From the NCBI RefSeq assembly GCF_018873765.1, contig NC_057924.1, positions 6,634,001 through 6,698,000 of the forward strand: DNA of 64,000 bases. Direction: 5' to 3'. Source of the stretch: Telopea speciosissima. Lineage: Eukaryota > Streptophyta > Magnoliopsida > Proteales > Proteaceae. Both the position numbers and the translations under genes were made by a program. A model generated the notes under the pieces. It ran no database searches and was not told where the DNA came from. It saw only the letters and a program-made list of their open reading frames with translations. Positions 50,401-57,007 of this stretch are shown piece by piece (within the stretch, counting starts at the first letter, position 1; every line of letters begins with the position of its first letter).

Positions 50401-53400
50401 AACTAGGCTACGTCCACTCCTCTCAACCTTGAGAGAATTTCACTAGTTACTTCCTTTCAGTACAGTAGGTGGGAAGAACACATTTACAATCTTTTTCCAC
50501 TGGATAAGAGGATCTCAATCTTTTAAGGATAAGATGATCCTAATCTTTTAAGGATAAGAGGATCCTTACAAAAACCTAAGTACAGTCTAGGCTAATGCAA
50601 CAATGCTTTATAAACTCAAAAGCATAAACTAATACAAAAGAGGGTAAGGTAAGGATTACCTAGGCAAGGAGTGTGATGTGTACTCCTTGCAAGTGTCAAA
50701 ATGATGCAAGAATGAATGCTTGTAATGATGACCTTCTTCAAGACTATTCTTTAGAGTGCAAGCATACGAAGGTCTTTAAAGCTTTGAAGTCAACCTTGGA
50801 AAATACTTGATGAGGATAAGAAGACTTCAATAAATGAGAGCTTGAATTGACTTTTCACTTTTCACAAAAGTGCTAATTTGGACTGTAGTGGATAGGTGAA
50901 AAGGACTGACATGTTCTTTATTTATAGGCTCATTAATGACCTTTAGAACATGTGCAAAATGTGCTCTAACGGATCTATTTTTTACCAATCCGGTCGACCG
51001 AATCCTAGCCGTTGGAAAAACTAACTGTTTGAAGGCAATTAGGGCATCCGGTCGATGTCCGGTCGACCGGATCATCGTCCCACTTGATCCGGTCGATCAG
51101 ATCATTTATGGGAACGTACCCATTAGGCTGCTATGAAGTCCGGTCGATGCACACCCTGAGATCCGGTCGATCGGATGCTAAGATCGGATCACAGTCAAGG
51201 CATGATTCAGACAGTATGCCTGTGGGGATTGGTCCGGGGCTTTTTCCAACCGACTCCAACATGTTTAAGGGTCAAGGAGAGTTCAAGTTTAACCCCCTAA
51301 GGTCTCTAAATGATGCATATGCTTTTTCATTTATTTAATGCAAATGCAATTACAAAAATGCAGTGAGTGTGTCTAAGTATGTGCACACGAGCATCTTGAT
51401 CTTGATGAAGGTCTTGGTCTCTTTCTTCGAGTGATGTTCTTCAATCTTCAAAAGATCTTCCAAAATCTTTTTTTCTTGAAAAGTTTAGCATGCCTTTGAT
51501 ATCTTTGATCTTCATGGCTTTGCCCTAAACATCTCGACTTCATACTATATGACAGACATATACAAGACCTTGAATGATATGTTTGTTATCATCAAAACAG
51601 TTATGGAGATGGGGTAGGATTCCCCAACACAGTCTAGTGTAGAAATCATTATTCTCCCCCCTCCTCCCCAACTGGTTTTAACTAGTTTTTTTTTCTGTTT
51701 GTTTGCTGTTTGGTTTCTTATGTTATCTTAGGTATCCTGAAAAAAAAATATTTCTAGTTTTCTGATTCATAATTTTGGTCACCATTTCCAAAATTTGAAC
51801 TTATCTAGTAGTATACTAGTATTAGATTTGGGATTGGGATTTTTTTTTCAACCGGTTTGGTTTGCCTCTCTTGGACCTTGTTAATGGACCTGATAACTGC
51901 CTCCTCCCTCTTATTATTGAAAAATTTTGTGAGTCATAAAGAAAGATACCCATCCAAAATTCTTTATGCTCTTAAATTACTGAAAACATTTTAATATTTG
52001 TATCTGTCTGTAGATGGTTAAGGTTCTCCTATATATTTATTTTCAGGATGCCTATGCTTCTGAAAGAAGGAAAGCCAAAATGCTCAATTTTTCCATTGCA
52101 TATGGGAAAACTCCTGTTGGGCTTTCCCGAGATTGGAAGGTACACAGTACTCTTTGACTTTTACAGAAATGCTGATTTCGTTGTTTAAAATTAAACTAAA
52201 ATGATGGAGCTAATTTGGTTTTGATATATCTATATTTATCTTTAGGTTTCAGTTAAGGAAGCAAAGGAAACTGTAGATCTCTGGTACAAAGAGAGGAAAG
52301 AAGTTCGGGAATGGCAAAAAGAGCGCATAAAGGAAGCTCAGACCATGCAGCGTGTACACACCTTGCTGGGACGTGCTCGCCGTTTCCCTGATATGGCCCA
52401 TGCTAGTGGTTTTGAACGAGGTCACATTGAGAGAGCAGCTATTAATACCCCTGTGCAGGTCCTTCTCCCTTCTGCTCCTCATTTTCTTGAGACCATTATT
52501 AGCTGACTTTGTCATAAAAAATTAATTGCAAGTAGGGTTTGTCAATGCACTGTGACTTACTTCTCCATTGATTTCTTTACCACCTTCACCTATCATTTTG
52601 AACATAGTAGAAGACTTTAAAATCTTTGTTGAGGTTCTACATTTAGGAGTTTGCCTTATTTGCAACCATTATTAGTTTTGAAATTTATGATTTCTACTCT
52701 AATACCTTATAATGAATTGATCCTTCCGATATCTCATGTTTGGGTTATTTTGGTGGAGTATGGCATGCAAAACAGTTAGGATACGCTGCAGGTCAATTCT
52801 TCTGTATTCTGATGGCACATGTCTTTGAAAAGGTAATAAAGTATAATGAATCACCTTGACTCCTTTTGGAAGGGATTACTTGAAGGTGGAAAATTGTATC
52901 GGACTTGCTTTCTATATGATGTTTCATTTAGGGGCAAAAGTTGATAAAAGTGTTTCTTGAAATTTATGCTATTGCAAGAGATAAAAAAGCTCATGTAGCC
53001 AAGTATGTTTATTGTCAGAATAACAATAAATGTTGGAATTTTGAAGTCAAGGAACCTAAGTAATTGGGAAGTGGAACAATATCTGCTCTAATGGAGCTGC
53101 TTGATCTCTACACTGGCAACCTTCAAGAGTTCAATGAAAGATTTTGGAAGTGGGAAGGACATGAGAAGTTCTCAGTCCAATCCGTATTGGCTACGCTGCT
53201 AAGAACCGAGAACCTTATCTTTAATCATTTGATTTCTAGAGGTTATGTACCCCCAAATGTATGCTTATTTTTTGCCTTGGTGACTAATAAACGATTCTCC
53301 ATATTTTTCTATGAATGTCCTTTTGCTAAGCCGGAGTGGGAGGAGACTATAAACCTTAAAAGAGAGAGAGCTCCTGCTTTATGTCTTTTTCAGAGTTGTG

Positions 53401-55239
53401 GAAAACAGTTGCAGAGTAAAGGCAAGAGGCTGTGAATTCTTATTCCTGGATCTACTGTTTGGGATCTGAGTAGGGTTAGAGAAGATAGGAAAGCAATGCT
53501 CTTCCTGTGTATGTGGTGGTAAATAGGATCAAGTGCAATCTAATCCCCTGGGATTCTCAATCTCCAGAGTGGCTTTTAACATTTCTGACATCAGATGCAA
53601 TGGGATACCTTTCCTGAATAGGGTTGAGGTTTTAAGACTCTTTTTTCTATAGTATGGGGGTAATTGTGCCTTCTGTCCTTGTTCTTAGATGAAGTTTTTT
53701 TGTTTTTGAGAGGGGGGGGGGGGGGAGAATGGGAGGGATGGGTGAGCTTTCTTGTTTCAATATATTATTTATTGACTCATCCAAATAAATCCTTTCCAAT
53801 ATTTAGACGAAGTATTGTTAATTTTAAAAAAATAACATAAGTTAACCTAAAAGAAAATGCAAATACTGTGAGGCTTTGAGGCATAAGCCTCATGTTTAGG
53901 GATTTCACTCCTGCCTTACAGTACGAGCTCATTCATTAGGACCAAATCACCCCTCTTCTAACATAAAAAATAGAATCTTTTCAGTTTTTATTATTCTTGC
54001 TCTTCTGTTTCATTCAATGACTTGCAATGCCTGCGTAGTTGTGTTGGAATGGTTTAATCAAGTCACTGTATGTAACTGAGGCTGAAAGCTCAAAATTTTC
54101 CGATACCAGTGTCTGTACTAGTATTAAAGATAATGGTTACAACTGCTAACATAATGGCATTGCTGGCTTGTTGAAGTAGTCTTGATCACCATGCCTGATC
54201 TCTTTGCCTAACTGCCATTTTCATGTCCAAGGCTATCCTTGAGAGGATCCAGCTAGTCAGTGATCCCACTCGTCAGATTTTCCTTTTATTTTTGTCCTAG
54301 TTGGATTTGATGTTGCAGCTGACAGTGCTGCACAATTCATTGCAATTGATATCACTGTAGGTGGGGGAGAAACGTTTAAAGCAGAAAATACTGTAACCAA
54401 AATGCCTTTATTCTTACAATAAATTAAAGTGTCATTTGATAGTTGTCATGACGTCTAGGTGATCCAAGGTCTTGGAGGGACTCTGGATGCAAGGTGACAC
54501 CAACAAGGCGACCAAGGTGCCTGAACACCTAGATGTCGCCTAGGTGACACCTTGACAATTAGTTATTTCTTTGGCCCTATATAGACAGGGTTTATGATTA
54601 TCCATATGTATTTTTTAGTATGTTGTACTATTTAAATCTCTTTGTGATAGCACCTTTGATGGACTCACTGCGGTTTGTGACTTTATCAGGGTAGTGCTGC
54701 TGATGTTGCCATGTGTGCCATGCTAGAAATATCAAGGAATGCTCGGTTGAAGGAGCTTGGGTGGAGACTGCTTTTGCAGGTTGAGTTCATGAGTTAATGA
54801 GTTTTTTTTTTTGTGTGTCCGTTTCAATTAATTAGATAGCAACACTGTTAATTTCGATGATAATTGCAAAGCAGTTATGGTTAAGCTTGCATTTTAAGCT
54901 ATCTTATATGCATGTCAGTTTGAAATCTTGGGTCACTCTCAGGCATGAACCTGGTTTACATGTGATATTTGAGCAGTTGGGCTCATTTGTAAGTAAGCAC
55001 AGAATAAGAGTGAAAATATCAAATAAGAGTTATAAAATTGATCTTTTACCTAAGATTACTTTCTATTGAAAACACAGGTTCATGATGAAGTGATACTGGA
55101 GGGACCAATGGAATCAGCAGAAGTTGCCAAGGCCATAGTTGTTGAATGCATGTCCAAACCCTTTTACGGCACCAATTTTCTCAAAGTTGACTTGTCTGTT
55201 GATGCTAAGTATGCACAGAACTGGTATGCAGCCAAGTAA
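15650..55239 (+). CDS. Plant organellar DNA polymerase (POP/PolI-like), intact gene, 12 exons
   Basis: Family-A DNA polymerase that replicates and repairs plastid and mitochondrial genomes (known role of POLIA/POLIB). Exons: 15650-15795, 16533-17610, 17803-17994, 18477-19150, 20985-21459, 48122-48217, 49540-49632, 49723-49917, 52047-52139, 52246-52458, 54690-54779, 55078-55239. All join in frame to about 1168 codons, close to known POPs (about 1030-1150). The N-terminus ([11 protein letters not shown]..., Ser/Arg-rich) looks like a dual-targeting transit peptide. Exonuclease motifs: DTE (406-408), HNYSFD (D480) and YSALD (Y582, D586). Polymerase motifs: A at VADYGQ (D915), B around R990/K994/F998/Y1002, and C at VHDEV (D1118). 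Both metal-binding aspartates are kept. Intron 2 is GC-AG; intron 5 is about 26.7 kb and full of transposons. Splicing is inferred by eye. Confidence 0.93.
16533..17610 (+). CDS. POP exon 2 (linker and exonuclease motif I)
   Basis: The acceptor is CATCTTTTCAG|TGTTATGG. The exon carries a low-conservation linker with its own 192-bp internal duplication (17050 onward), then the conserved block [14 protein letters not shown], and ends exactly on the DTE exonuclease I motif (HACDTE). The donor is GAG|GCAAGT, a GC-type site. Confidence 0.88.
17050..17463 (+). repeat. In-frame tandem duplication in exon 2 of the intact gene
   Basis: Two units start at 17050 and 17242 (period 192 bp, 64 codons). 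Both encode a KVEHGK.N.SFSP segment, then [14 protein letters not shown]-like and [16 protein letters not shown]-like motifs. The second unit has about 30 extra bases ([11 protein letters not shown] region). Copy 1 has a different duplication in the same linker, so the two events are independent. Confidence 0.85.
17803..17994 (+). CDS. POP exon 3
   Basis: 64 codons in phase 0, from [20 protein letters not shown] to DPSIRK. It continues the 3'-5' exonuclease fold after DTE. Acceptor TTTACAG|GTAGCT, donor AAG|GTAAGA. Confidence 0.92.
18477..19150 (+). CDS. POP exon 4 (exonuclease motifs II and III)
   Basis: It starts VWHNYSFD (ExoII, N476/D480) and includes [32 protein letters not shown] and YSALDS (ExoIII, Y582/D586), followed by the start of the polymerase domain ([19 protein letters not shown]). 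It ends GGIIN in phase 2 at AACAG|GTAGAT. Absent from copy 1. Confidence 0.93.
19417..19730 (-). mobile_element. Probable solo LTR in intron 4
   Basis: The 314-bp unit begins TGTTGTAACA and ends CTTCAACA, flanked by near-matching 5-bp duplications (GTGGT and GTTGT). It is AT-rich with purine-rich GAGAAGAGAAGAAG runs, and near the right end has ACTGTTCAAGTGAACAGT, a palindromic motif like those at 41245-41290. No internal domain. Confidence 0.55.
20002..20067. repeat. Short tandem duplication (~33 bp)
   Basis: Two adjacent copies of a unit containing TAGAACTGACATTAATC.ACC, ending ATTCTGGGG, lie in intron 4. No coding meaning. Confidence 0.75.
20443..20723. repeat. Tandem duplication of ~140 bp in intron 4
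   Basis: Units start at 20443 and 20578, both beginning GAGTATTCTATTTTCTCT and both ending CAAGTATA.GTGTTTGAAAT. They differ mainly in the length of an internal A-run. Non-coding. Confidence 0.85.
20985..21459 (+). CDS. POP exon 5
   Basis: 158 complete codons plus one completing base, from [17 protein letters not shown] to NFIRPLQ. It contains the plant-POP segment [17 protein letters not shown] and a Glu-rich stretch. Acceptor CTTTACAG|CAAGG, donor TTTGCAG|GTTGTT. It precedes the very large intron 5 and is missing from copy 1. Confidence 0.9.
21460..23458. other. Intron 5, left arm before the retrotransposon nest
   Basis: No gene is seen. It contains poly-C/poly-A tracts near 22225-22262 and an unclassified moderately repetitive-looking stretch at 22770-23200 (ACAGTTGGATCAACCATATCAGC and similar phrases). 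Confidence 0.5.
23459..23740 (-). repeat. Copia 3' LTR (5'-truncated)
   Basis: It matches 47601-47862 throughout, including ATTGCTGGACCTTTATAGTT and GGAATTACAATCAAGTAAGG. On the + strand the last part fuses into reverse-transcriptase codons at ATGGGGAGT (reverse strand), a microhomology shared by RT and LTR. Confidence 0.8.
23740..25588 (-). pseudogene. Copia integrase and reverse-transcriptase remnants
   Basis: Reverse-strand frames carry [13 protein letters not shown] and SPQAWFDKF, then [16 protein letters not shown] (RT), [15 protein letters not shown] and [18 protein letters not shown] (integrase C-terminal part). Frames are broken by indels and stops. The upstream continuation of the integrase frame resumes at 40971, beyond the inserted gypsy element. 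Confidence 0.85.
25594..29115 (+). repeat. Gypsy 5' LTR
   Basis: 3,522 bp, starting TGTTACATCTGTGC and ending GGTTTGGGGTGTGACA. It differs from the 3' LTR by scattered substitutions and a 4-bp indel near 27675. It contains a TATA-like core within a palindrome (26211-26232) and several repeats of TGGTCCATTGGAT.GACCAGT. Its small open frames are mirrored in the other LTR and are not considered genes. Confidence 0.95.
26211..26232 (+). promoter_or_regulatory. TATA-like element in a perfect 22-bp palindrome (5' LTR)
   Basis: GGCTGGCTTAT is followed immediately by its exact reverse complement, placing CTTATATAAG at the centre. The same palindrome is at 38065-38086 in the 3' LTR. As the best TATA box I see in the LTR, it is the likely core promoter, with transcription starting shortly downstream; this is inferred. 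Confidence 0.6.
29119..29130 (+). other. Primer-binding site (initiator tRNA-Met)
   Basis: TGGTATCAGAGC begins 4 nt after the 5' LTR. It is the usual complement of the 3' end of plant initiator tRNA-Met used to prime minus-strand synthesis. Confidence 0.92.
29535..30752 (-). pseudogene. Antisense ORF in the gypsy leader (plant transposon-protein-like)
   Basis: On the reverse strand, a frame starting [20 protein letters not shown] at 30752 runs to a single in-frame TGA (30399-30401) and continues in the same frame to 29535, about 405 codons. The N-terminus is basic, then Ser/Glu-rich. The middle has [19 protein letters not shown] and LCRPRAD-like blocks reminiscent of the putative plant transposon protein domain (Pfam Transposase_32) often found beside plant retroelements. 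The C-terminus has SMGGQLREL repeats. It lies entirely between the PBS and gag, opposite to element transcription. The TGA suggests recent decay, unless it is read through or spliced. Its function is unknown. Confidence 0.6.
31979..32248 (+). CDS. Small basic ORF upstream of gag (89 aa), unknown
   Basis: The frame encodes a short Arg/Lys-rich N-terminal half ([21 protein letters not shown]) and a more acidic C-terminal half. The start is preceded by a pyrimidine-rich acceptor-like TTTTTCCTATGACAG, and the stop is followed by TTCAG|GTACC, donor-like. It may be a leader exon rather than a gene. I recognise no domain. Confidence 0.3.
   Translation: MTGNGRVAWTWQNSSSMRYLRRLRKRLARIRVIKTAAKRLLREHLDWAEVCRIEEREFFLALAEQARDDIFYLDMHAYMTGQRLQSLAC
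32391..32417. repeat. (AT)n microsatellite
   Basis: A run of alternating AT lies in the gypsy leader, about 90 bp before gag. Confidence 0.9.
32503..33849 (+). CDS. Gypsy Gag polyprotein
   Basis: This frame encodes the capsid/nucleocapsid protein of the element, about 448 codons. After a Pro-rich N-terminus and a Gln-rich stretch comes the retrotransposon gag core (around residues 145-310, with [25 protein letters not shown] and [15 protein letters not shown]). A CCHC zinc knuckle follows at residues 415-428 ([14 protein letters not shown]). A strong acceptor-like tract, CTCTCTTTCCAG, ends 8 nt before the ATG, so the messenger may be spliced just upstream. The frame stops at TAA (33847-33849). 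Gag-like codons continue in the same frame ([16 protein letters not shown]) up to 33922, which places the TAA inside, not at the end of, the ancestral gag-pol frame. Confidence 0.93.
   Translation: MVSTRANKRACSEEQPHFVREARPSSDPGPTIETSATSGSMREVPPPRTHEVPPAPAIPPAQVPPPPPIMTAGEILAIMATMTQSMQQHQQVQLQIQQQEELMTSMNALLMAATQQRKVPQPNRPPPMPQVTLENSTAKVMEKFKKLHPPSFSKVESDSLQPERWISALEKAFEVLECTNAQKLICVGYQLQNEAAAWWKSARPNLEATHPDPTWDQFKEVFFKNYFPESLRDRKEAEFSVLTQGSKTVLEYQQQFEDLLHFALDYLRNEASKTKKFEKGLKPEIGAMLSIMEIETYARMVDKAKTVEDRLKDKSTTSQGSTKRPSNFQNYNWPNKTFKKPGSPSPLQYRRPETGQNSQPYRSAYNQSNKYVRPASGQTTTSVQTPRSTTSQASQASSQPARSVPPSQSTYLTRCFECGKPGHWAKGCKHRRNNVSSRFQPSGRPNLH
33923..34015 (+). other. 93-nt GT-AG intron-like segment between gag and pol
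   Basis: The segment begins GTATTTTT after ATGACAG and ends TTAATTAAACTTAG before GTACTCTAAACC. It is AT-rich, has a TAG in the gag frame, and its length is a multiple of three. Removing it joins a GT-rich gag tail in phase to the DSG protease frame, as expected for a continuous gag-pol. Sequence alone supports an intron or a precise insertion; splicing is not proven. Confidence 0.65.
34016..37437 (+). CDS. Gypsy Pol polyprotein (PR-RT-RH-IN-chromodomain-like)
   Basis: The frame is uninterrupted to TAA (37435-37437), in the same frame as gag. Numbering is from 34042. Domains in order: aspartic protease ([10 protein letters not shown], near residue 4); reverse transcriptase ([18 protein letters not shown] and [10 protein letters not shown], with D342/D343); RNase H ([10 protein letters not shown], where Ser is usual after DA, then DHKSLKYFF); and integrase with its HHCC region (ending CLSCQQ), core aspartates in WDHITMDF and SDRDPRF and glutamate in [10 protein letters not shown]. 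The C-terminal tail ([18 protein letters not shown]) resembles the Tekay/Del chromodomain region. All catalytic motifs are present, so the element may have been active until recently. Confidence 0.95.
37436..37447 (+). other. Polypurine tract
   Basis: AAGGGGGGAGGA directly precedes the 3' LTR and overlaps the pol stop codon. It is the expected plus-strand primer site. Confidence 0.9.
37448..40965 (+). repeat. Gypsy 3' LTR
   Basis: 3,518 bp, nearly identical to 25594-29115, ending TGTGACA just before the CTAGA target duplication. It carries the same TATA palindrome (38065-38086) and the same small non-coding frames. Confidence 0.95.
40971..41247 (-). pseudogene. Copia pre-integrase fragment
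   Basis: The reverse frame contains [20 protein letters not shown] and SLFSLVHSD, the GAG-pre-integrase zinc region that continues into the integrase part at 25588 once the gypsy element is ignored. The usual HR..HP part is degraded. Confidence 0.82.
41610..42330 (+). mobile_element. L1-type LINE 3' end with RNase H domain
   Basis: An open frame to 42143 encodes a plant LINE RNase [42 protein letters not shown] and [10 protein letters not shown]. The D, E, D, D-type acidic residues are recognisable. A 3' tail with AATAAAATCC ends in an A-run at 42321-42330. The 5' part is missing (truncated copy). Confidence 0.85.
42335..43416. mobile_element. Large foldback element, 1.08 kb
   Basis: The ends CATAGTTGTCAAGGCGG and (reverse complement of the right end) CATAGTTATCAAGGCATCG are inverted repeats. 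The interior is AT-rich with short direct repeats (CATCAAAAATCAACATTAAG near 42495-42650 and ACTTACAAATATAAAAACAT near 43225-43290). No coding region. It sits next to the poly(A) of the L1 piece; no clear target duplication. Confidence 0.75.
43830..44640 (-). pseudogene. Copia protease and nucleocapsid remnants
   Basis: Reverse frames contain [20 protein letters not shown] and [19 protein letters not shown] (region after the protease) and, further upstream, [15 protein letters not shown] followed by a zinc knuckle [19 protein letters not shown], whose first Cys is replaced by Tyr. Interrupted by stops and frameshifts. Confidence 0.8.
44778..45781. mobile_element. hAT-like element nested in the SINE, ~1.0 kb
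   Basis: It begins AAGGTTTTAGAACTCGG and ends ...CTTGTGCCATG, with near-matching 8-bp flanks CTAACCCC and CTTACCCC. The interior (CGAGATCTCGGCGAGATTAT, GACCCTAGGTTGATAGT) resembles 7781-8446. No transposase frame. Confidence 0.72.
45849..46118. mobile_element. hAT-type MITE nested in the SINE, 270 bp
   Basis: Ends TAGGGATGTAAA and TTTACACCTCTA are inverted repeats, flanked by a perfect 8-bp duplication CAATGGAG (45841-45848, 46119-46126). The interior repeats CGGATTCGG-like and ATCCGTATCCGCATCCG motifs. Confidence 0.85.
46181..47056 (-). pseudogene. Copia gag remnant
   Basis: Reverse-strand frames show NWLL-type start residues ([11 protein letters not shown]), [25 protein letters not shown] and [20 protein letters not shown], then [12 protein letters not shown] and FMIGLNPDY, the copia-type gag (UBN2) order. 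A foldback at 46428-46525 splits it and the reading frame is otherwise broken. Confidence 0.85.
46428..46525. mobile_element. 98-bp foldback in copia gag
   Basis: Arms TTGTCAAGGCGTCGCCTAGG and (right end) CGCCTAGGTGCCTTGACAA are inverted repeats of the family at 42335-43416, 10479-10597 and 54436-54568. It interrupts the gag codons between the ANVMF and WDDLKR blocks. Confidence 0.8.
47601..47923 (-). repeat. Copia 5' LTR
   Basis: About 323 bp. On the reverse strand it starts TGTTGGATTGTGGTCCTATA and ends CTTGCTACA, next to the TATCAGAGCC primer site. It matches 23459-23709 over the shared part. Confidence 0.78.
48122..48217 (+). CDS. POP exon 6
   Basis: 32 codons, [20 protein letters not shown] then [12 protein letters not shown], the highly conserved template/primer-contacting block of family-A polymerases. 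Acceptor TTGTCACAG|GGC, donor CAG|GTTTGT. Confidence 0.94.
48633..48665. repeat. (TCTC)n microsatellite in intron 6
   Basis: A run of TCTC/TGTC repeats; copy 1 has only the short GATCTCTGTCACTTTC form at the same place (about 5540). Confidence 0.8.
48975..49312 (-). mobile_element. RTE LINE tail in intron 6 of the intact gene
   Basis: It begins with (CAA)n and TCAGCCTTATCCCAACTTAA.GGGGTTGGCTACATGG and ends near a degraded GGTCATACTTGGAACAAGCC. It is absent from the equivalent intron of copy 1 (near 5840-5870), so it inserted after the duplication or was lost there. Confidence 0.72.
49540..49632 (+). CDS. POP exon 7 (start of polymerase motif A)
   Basis: 31 codons, [20 protein letters not shown] then [11 protein letters not shown]. 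It carries the catalytic Asp915. Intron 7 splits motif A between YGQ and LELR. Confidence 0.94.
49723..49917 (+). CDS. POP exon 8 (motif A end)
   Basis: 65 codons, beginning [12 protein letters not shown] (E920, R922), with [16 protein letters not shown] and ending PPVPLLK. Copy 1 has a 1-bp deletion at the MYPHI codons. Confidence 0.94.
50262..51629. mobile_element. Solo LTR in intron 8 (1,368 bp)
   Basis: It starts TGTGGGATAACCTGG and ends CCCCAACA, with a perfect 5-bp duplication CAGTC (50257-50261, 51630-51634). Copy 1 keeps the empty site CCAGTCTATAG near 6846. It contains several CGGTCGACCGG-type palindromes (50990-51180). The internal region of the parent element is absent, so the family cannot be assigned; Ty1/copia is possible. 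Confidence 0.85.
52047..52139 (+). CDS. POP exon 9 (polymerase motif B)
   Basis: 31 codons with [16 protein letters not shown], the O-helix motif (R990, K994, F998, Y1002) that binds incoming dNTP. Confidence 0.95.
52246..52458 (+). CDS. POP exon 10
   Basis: 71 codons, from [20 protein letters not shown] through [17 protein letters not shown] to AINTPVQ. The final NTPVQ is the conserved turn before motif C. Acceptor CTTTAG|GTTTC, donor CAG|GTCCTT. Confidence 0.93.
53050..53740 (+). mobile_element. L1-type LINE remnant, copy 2 intron 10
   Basis: Same remnant as 8990-9760, here with about 100 bp deleted around the FFLWT region, retaining [20 protein letters not shown] and [11 protein letters not shown]. 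No functional frame. Confidence 0.7.
54436..54568. mobile_element. Small foldback element, copy 2 intron 10
   Basis: The ends ATAGTTGTCATGACGTCTAGG and GCCTAGGTGACACCTTGACAAT are inverted repeats. Ortholog of 10479-10597, so it was inserted before the gene duplication. Confidence 0.7.
54690..54779 (+). CDS. POP exon 11
   Basis: 30 codons, [20 protein letters not shown] then [10 protein letters not shown], directly before motif C. Acceptor TTATCAG|GGTAG, donor CAG|GTTGAG. Confidence 0.94.
55078..55239 (+). CDS. POP exon 12 (motif C and C-terminus)
   Basis: It starts [10 protein letters not shown] (motif C, catalytic D1118) and ends AQNWYAAK followed by TAA at 55237-55239. Confidence 0.95.
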   Translation, partial: VHDEVILEGPMESAEVAKAIVVECMSKPFYGTNFLKVDLSVDAKYAQNWYAAK

Positions 55240-56809
55240 ACAAAGTGGTCTGTTATGGATTGAATTGGCGTCACCAACACAGGCAGAAATTGTCCAACAT
55301 AGCTAAGTTGTGCCTTGATATCGGTAGTTCAGGCCCGCATTGATTTTCTAATTTGGAATCATAATGCAATATCACCTAGGCAGGGCTGAGGAAGTATGAT
55401 GGCTGTTGTAGTGGGGCATTATGCTGTCCCCCCAGCCTCTATTGTGAAGATAGCAGGGAGGGAAGGGGGGCGATGCCTTGTATATATATTTGGTAATAGG
55501 AGGGGCTTTTCCCTTTTGTATCTGTGACTAGCTGTGATTATTGAAATCAGATTTTCTGTTATAGTAGTGATTGGTTTTCTTCTTCTAAACAATTCTTTTC
55601 AATTATTTCTTTGATGAAAAATACTAGGCAGATTGCTTGTGTAAACAATCAACCAACAACGTCCCATCTATACTGCCTGCACTGTAGTGTCCAATAGAAG
55701 ATTGCATCTTGGTGATTACTTATCAGTGGTAAACATTCCTGGCTACTGTAGCATCATCCATATCAATGGATATGATGTCGAAATGTAAATCATTCCCATT
55801 AATTAAGCTACACTTGCGACGTATGTTCTGTTCAAGATTTGTGATGCAACAGACATGAGTATTGAAAATGGTTTTTCTTCTTGGACAAAGTTTTCGTCCA
55901 CCGCACTGGAACTCATGTGCCGCGGTAACCATGACGTGATGAAAACTCGGTCCCTTCTTTTATTATTGAAATAAAAAAATCATTAAGCCAGTGTAAGAGT
56001 GCAAAGATCCCCATTCTTCTATTTTTTGTTATGAGATTCCCCATTCTCACCCACTTGGCCAAAAAGGAGACTCTTGAACCCATCATCCAAGGGTATATAC
56101 CATATAGTATGCCTATGTATTTTCAGGGAAGGTGATTGTCATGATGCCAGTGTGTAATAGAATCCCCACGCCATGGGGCAGGGTAGGAACACCCTATTGG
56201 TATATAAAGGGCAGAGTATTAAGGAGGAGACAGTATTAGGAAAGAGAGAATATGAAAAGATAACTCCAAATGTATAGATCATTTTCCGAAGATGACTCCT
56301 TCCTATGTCTGAACAGAAGAATGCTGACCACCAGTGTAACCTGCTACAAGCTTTGATCGTCAAGATGGCATTGCATTGTCATTGATCAACCACTCCCTGC
56401 AGATTTATGGGTTACTCATAGTGCAATGTTGCAGAACTATGGTGAATAGTGATGGTCCCCAAATGGAAAATGGCTTGTCTAACATATCAAAGTAGAACAT
56501 TTTGCCATAGTACAAATCAATGTCTTGCGCATGGGCCCCAGGTACAGGAAGTAACTCTTGTTTAAATTTGACAAACTGTAGCTATTTTTAGCTATCTGCT
56601 ATTATGCTTGGTAAGGAGTCATGAAATTGTTTATATTATAAAGGTTCCCAGCCTCATTGGCATCAAAACAATGATATGAAAATGAAAAGGAAAAAAAATA
56701 TGATGTGCAATTTAAATTGCGTGAGAATAATAATACATTATCTAACATATCCAAGTGGACGCAAAGTATACATAAAATACACAATACCAACACTTGGACT
56801 ACTGTGGCA
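55240..56809. other. Intergenic region between convergent genes
   Basis: The first ~390 bp matches the 3' flank of pseudogene copy 1 (11199-11613) and should contain the polymerase 3' UTR. Bases 55725-55767 match the start of the third scrap (12043-12085). No further gene is recognised. The 3' UTR of the reverse-strand TORTIFOLIA-like gene should lie just left of 56810. Confidence 0.6.
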
Positions 56810-57007
56810 CTATCTATCAAGCTGTTGTAAATCAACTCCCCAAGCTGATGCTAACTGCAACATCACCTGGTCAGGTGTGACACCTTCCCAGTCCTCAGGT
56901 AGTTCCATGGTGGAAGAGGCCTCATGTAAACTGAGCAAGATCTCTCTCTTGCCTTCCATTGAAATGCCCAAAATGTCAGGTCCATTTTCCATCACCATAT
57001 CAGCTAA
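56810..57007 (-). CDS. TOR1-like terminal exon
   Basis: Starts LADMVMENGPDILGISMEGK and ends SAWGVDLQQLDR with TAG at 56810-56812. Acceptor GTGTTGCAG|TTAGCT; phase 0 agrees with the preceding exon. Confidence 0.88.
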   Translation of the reverse strand, partial: LADMVMENGPDILGISMEGKREILLSLHEASSTMELPEDWEGVTPDQVMLQLASAWGVDLQQLDR

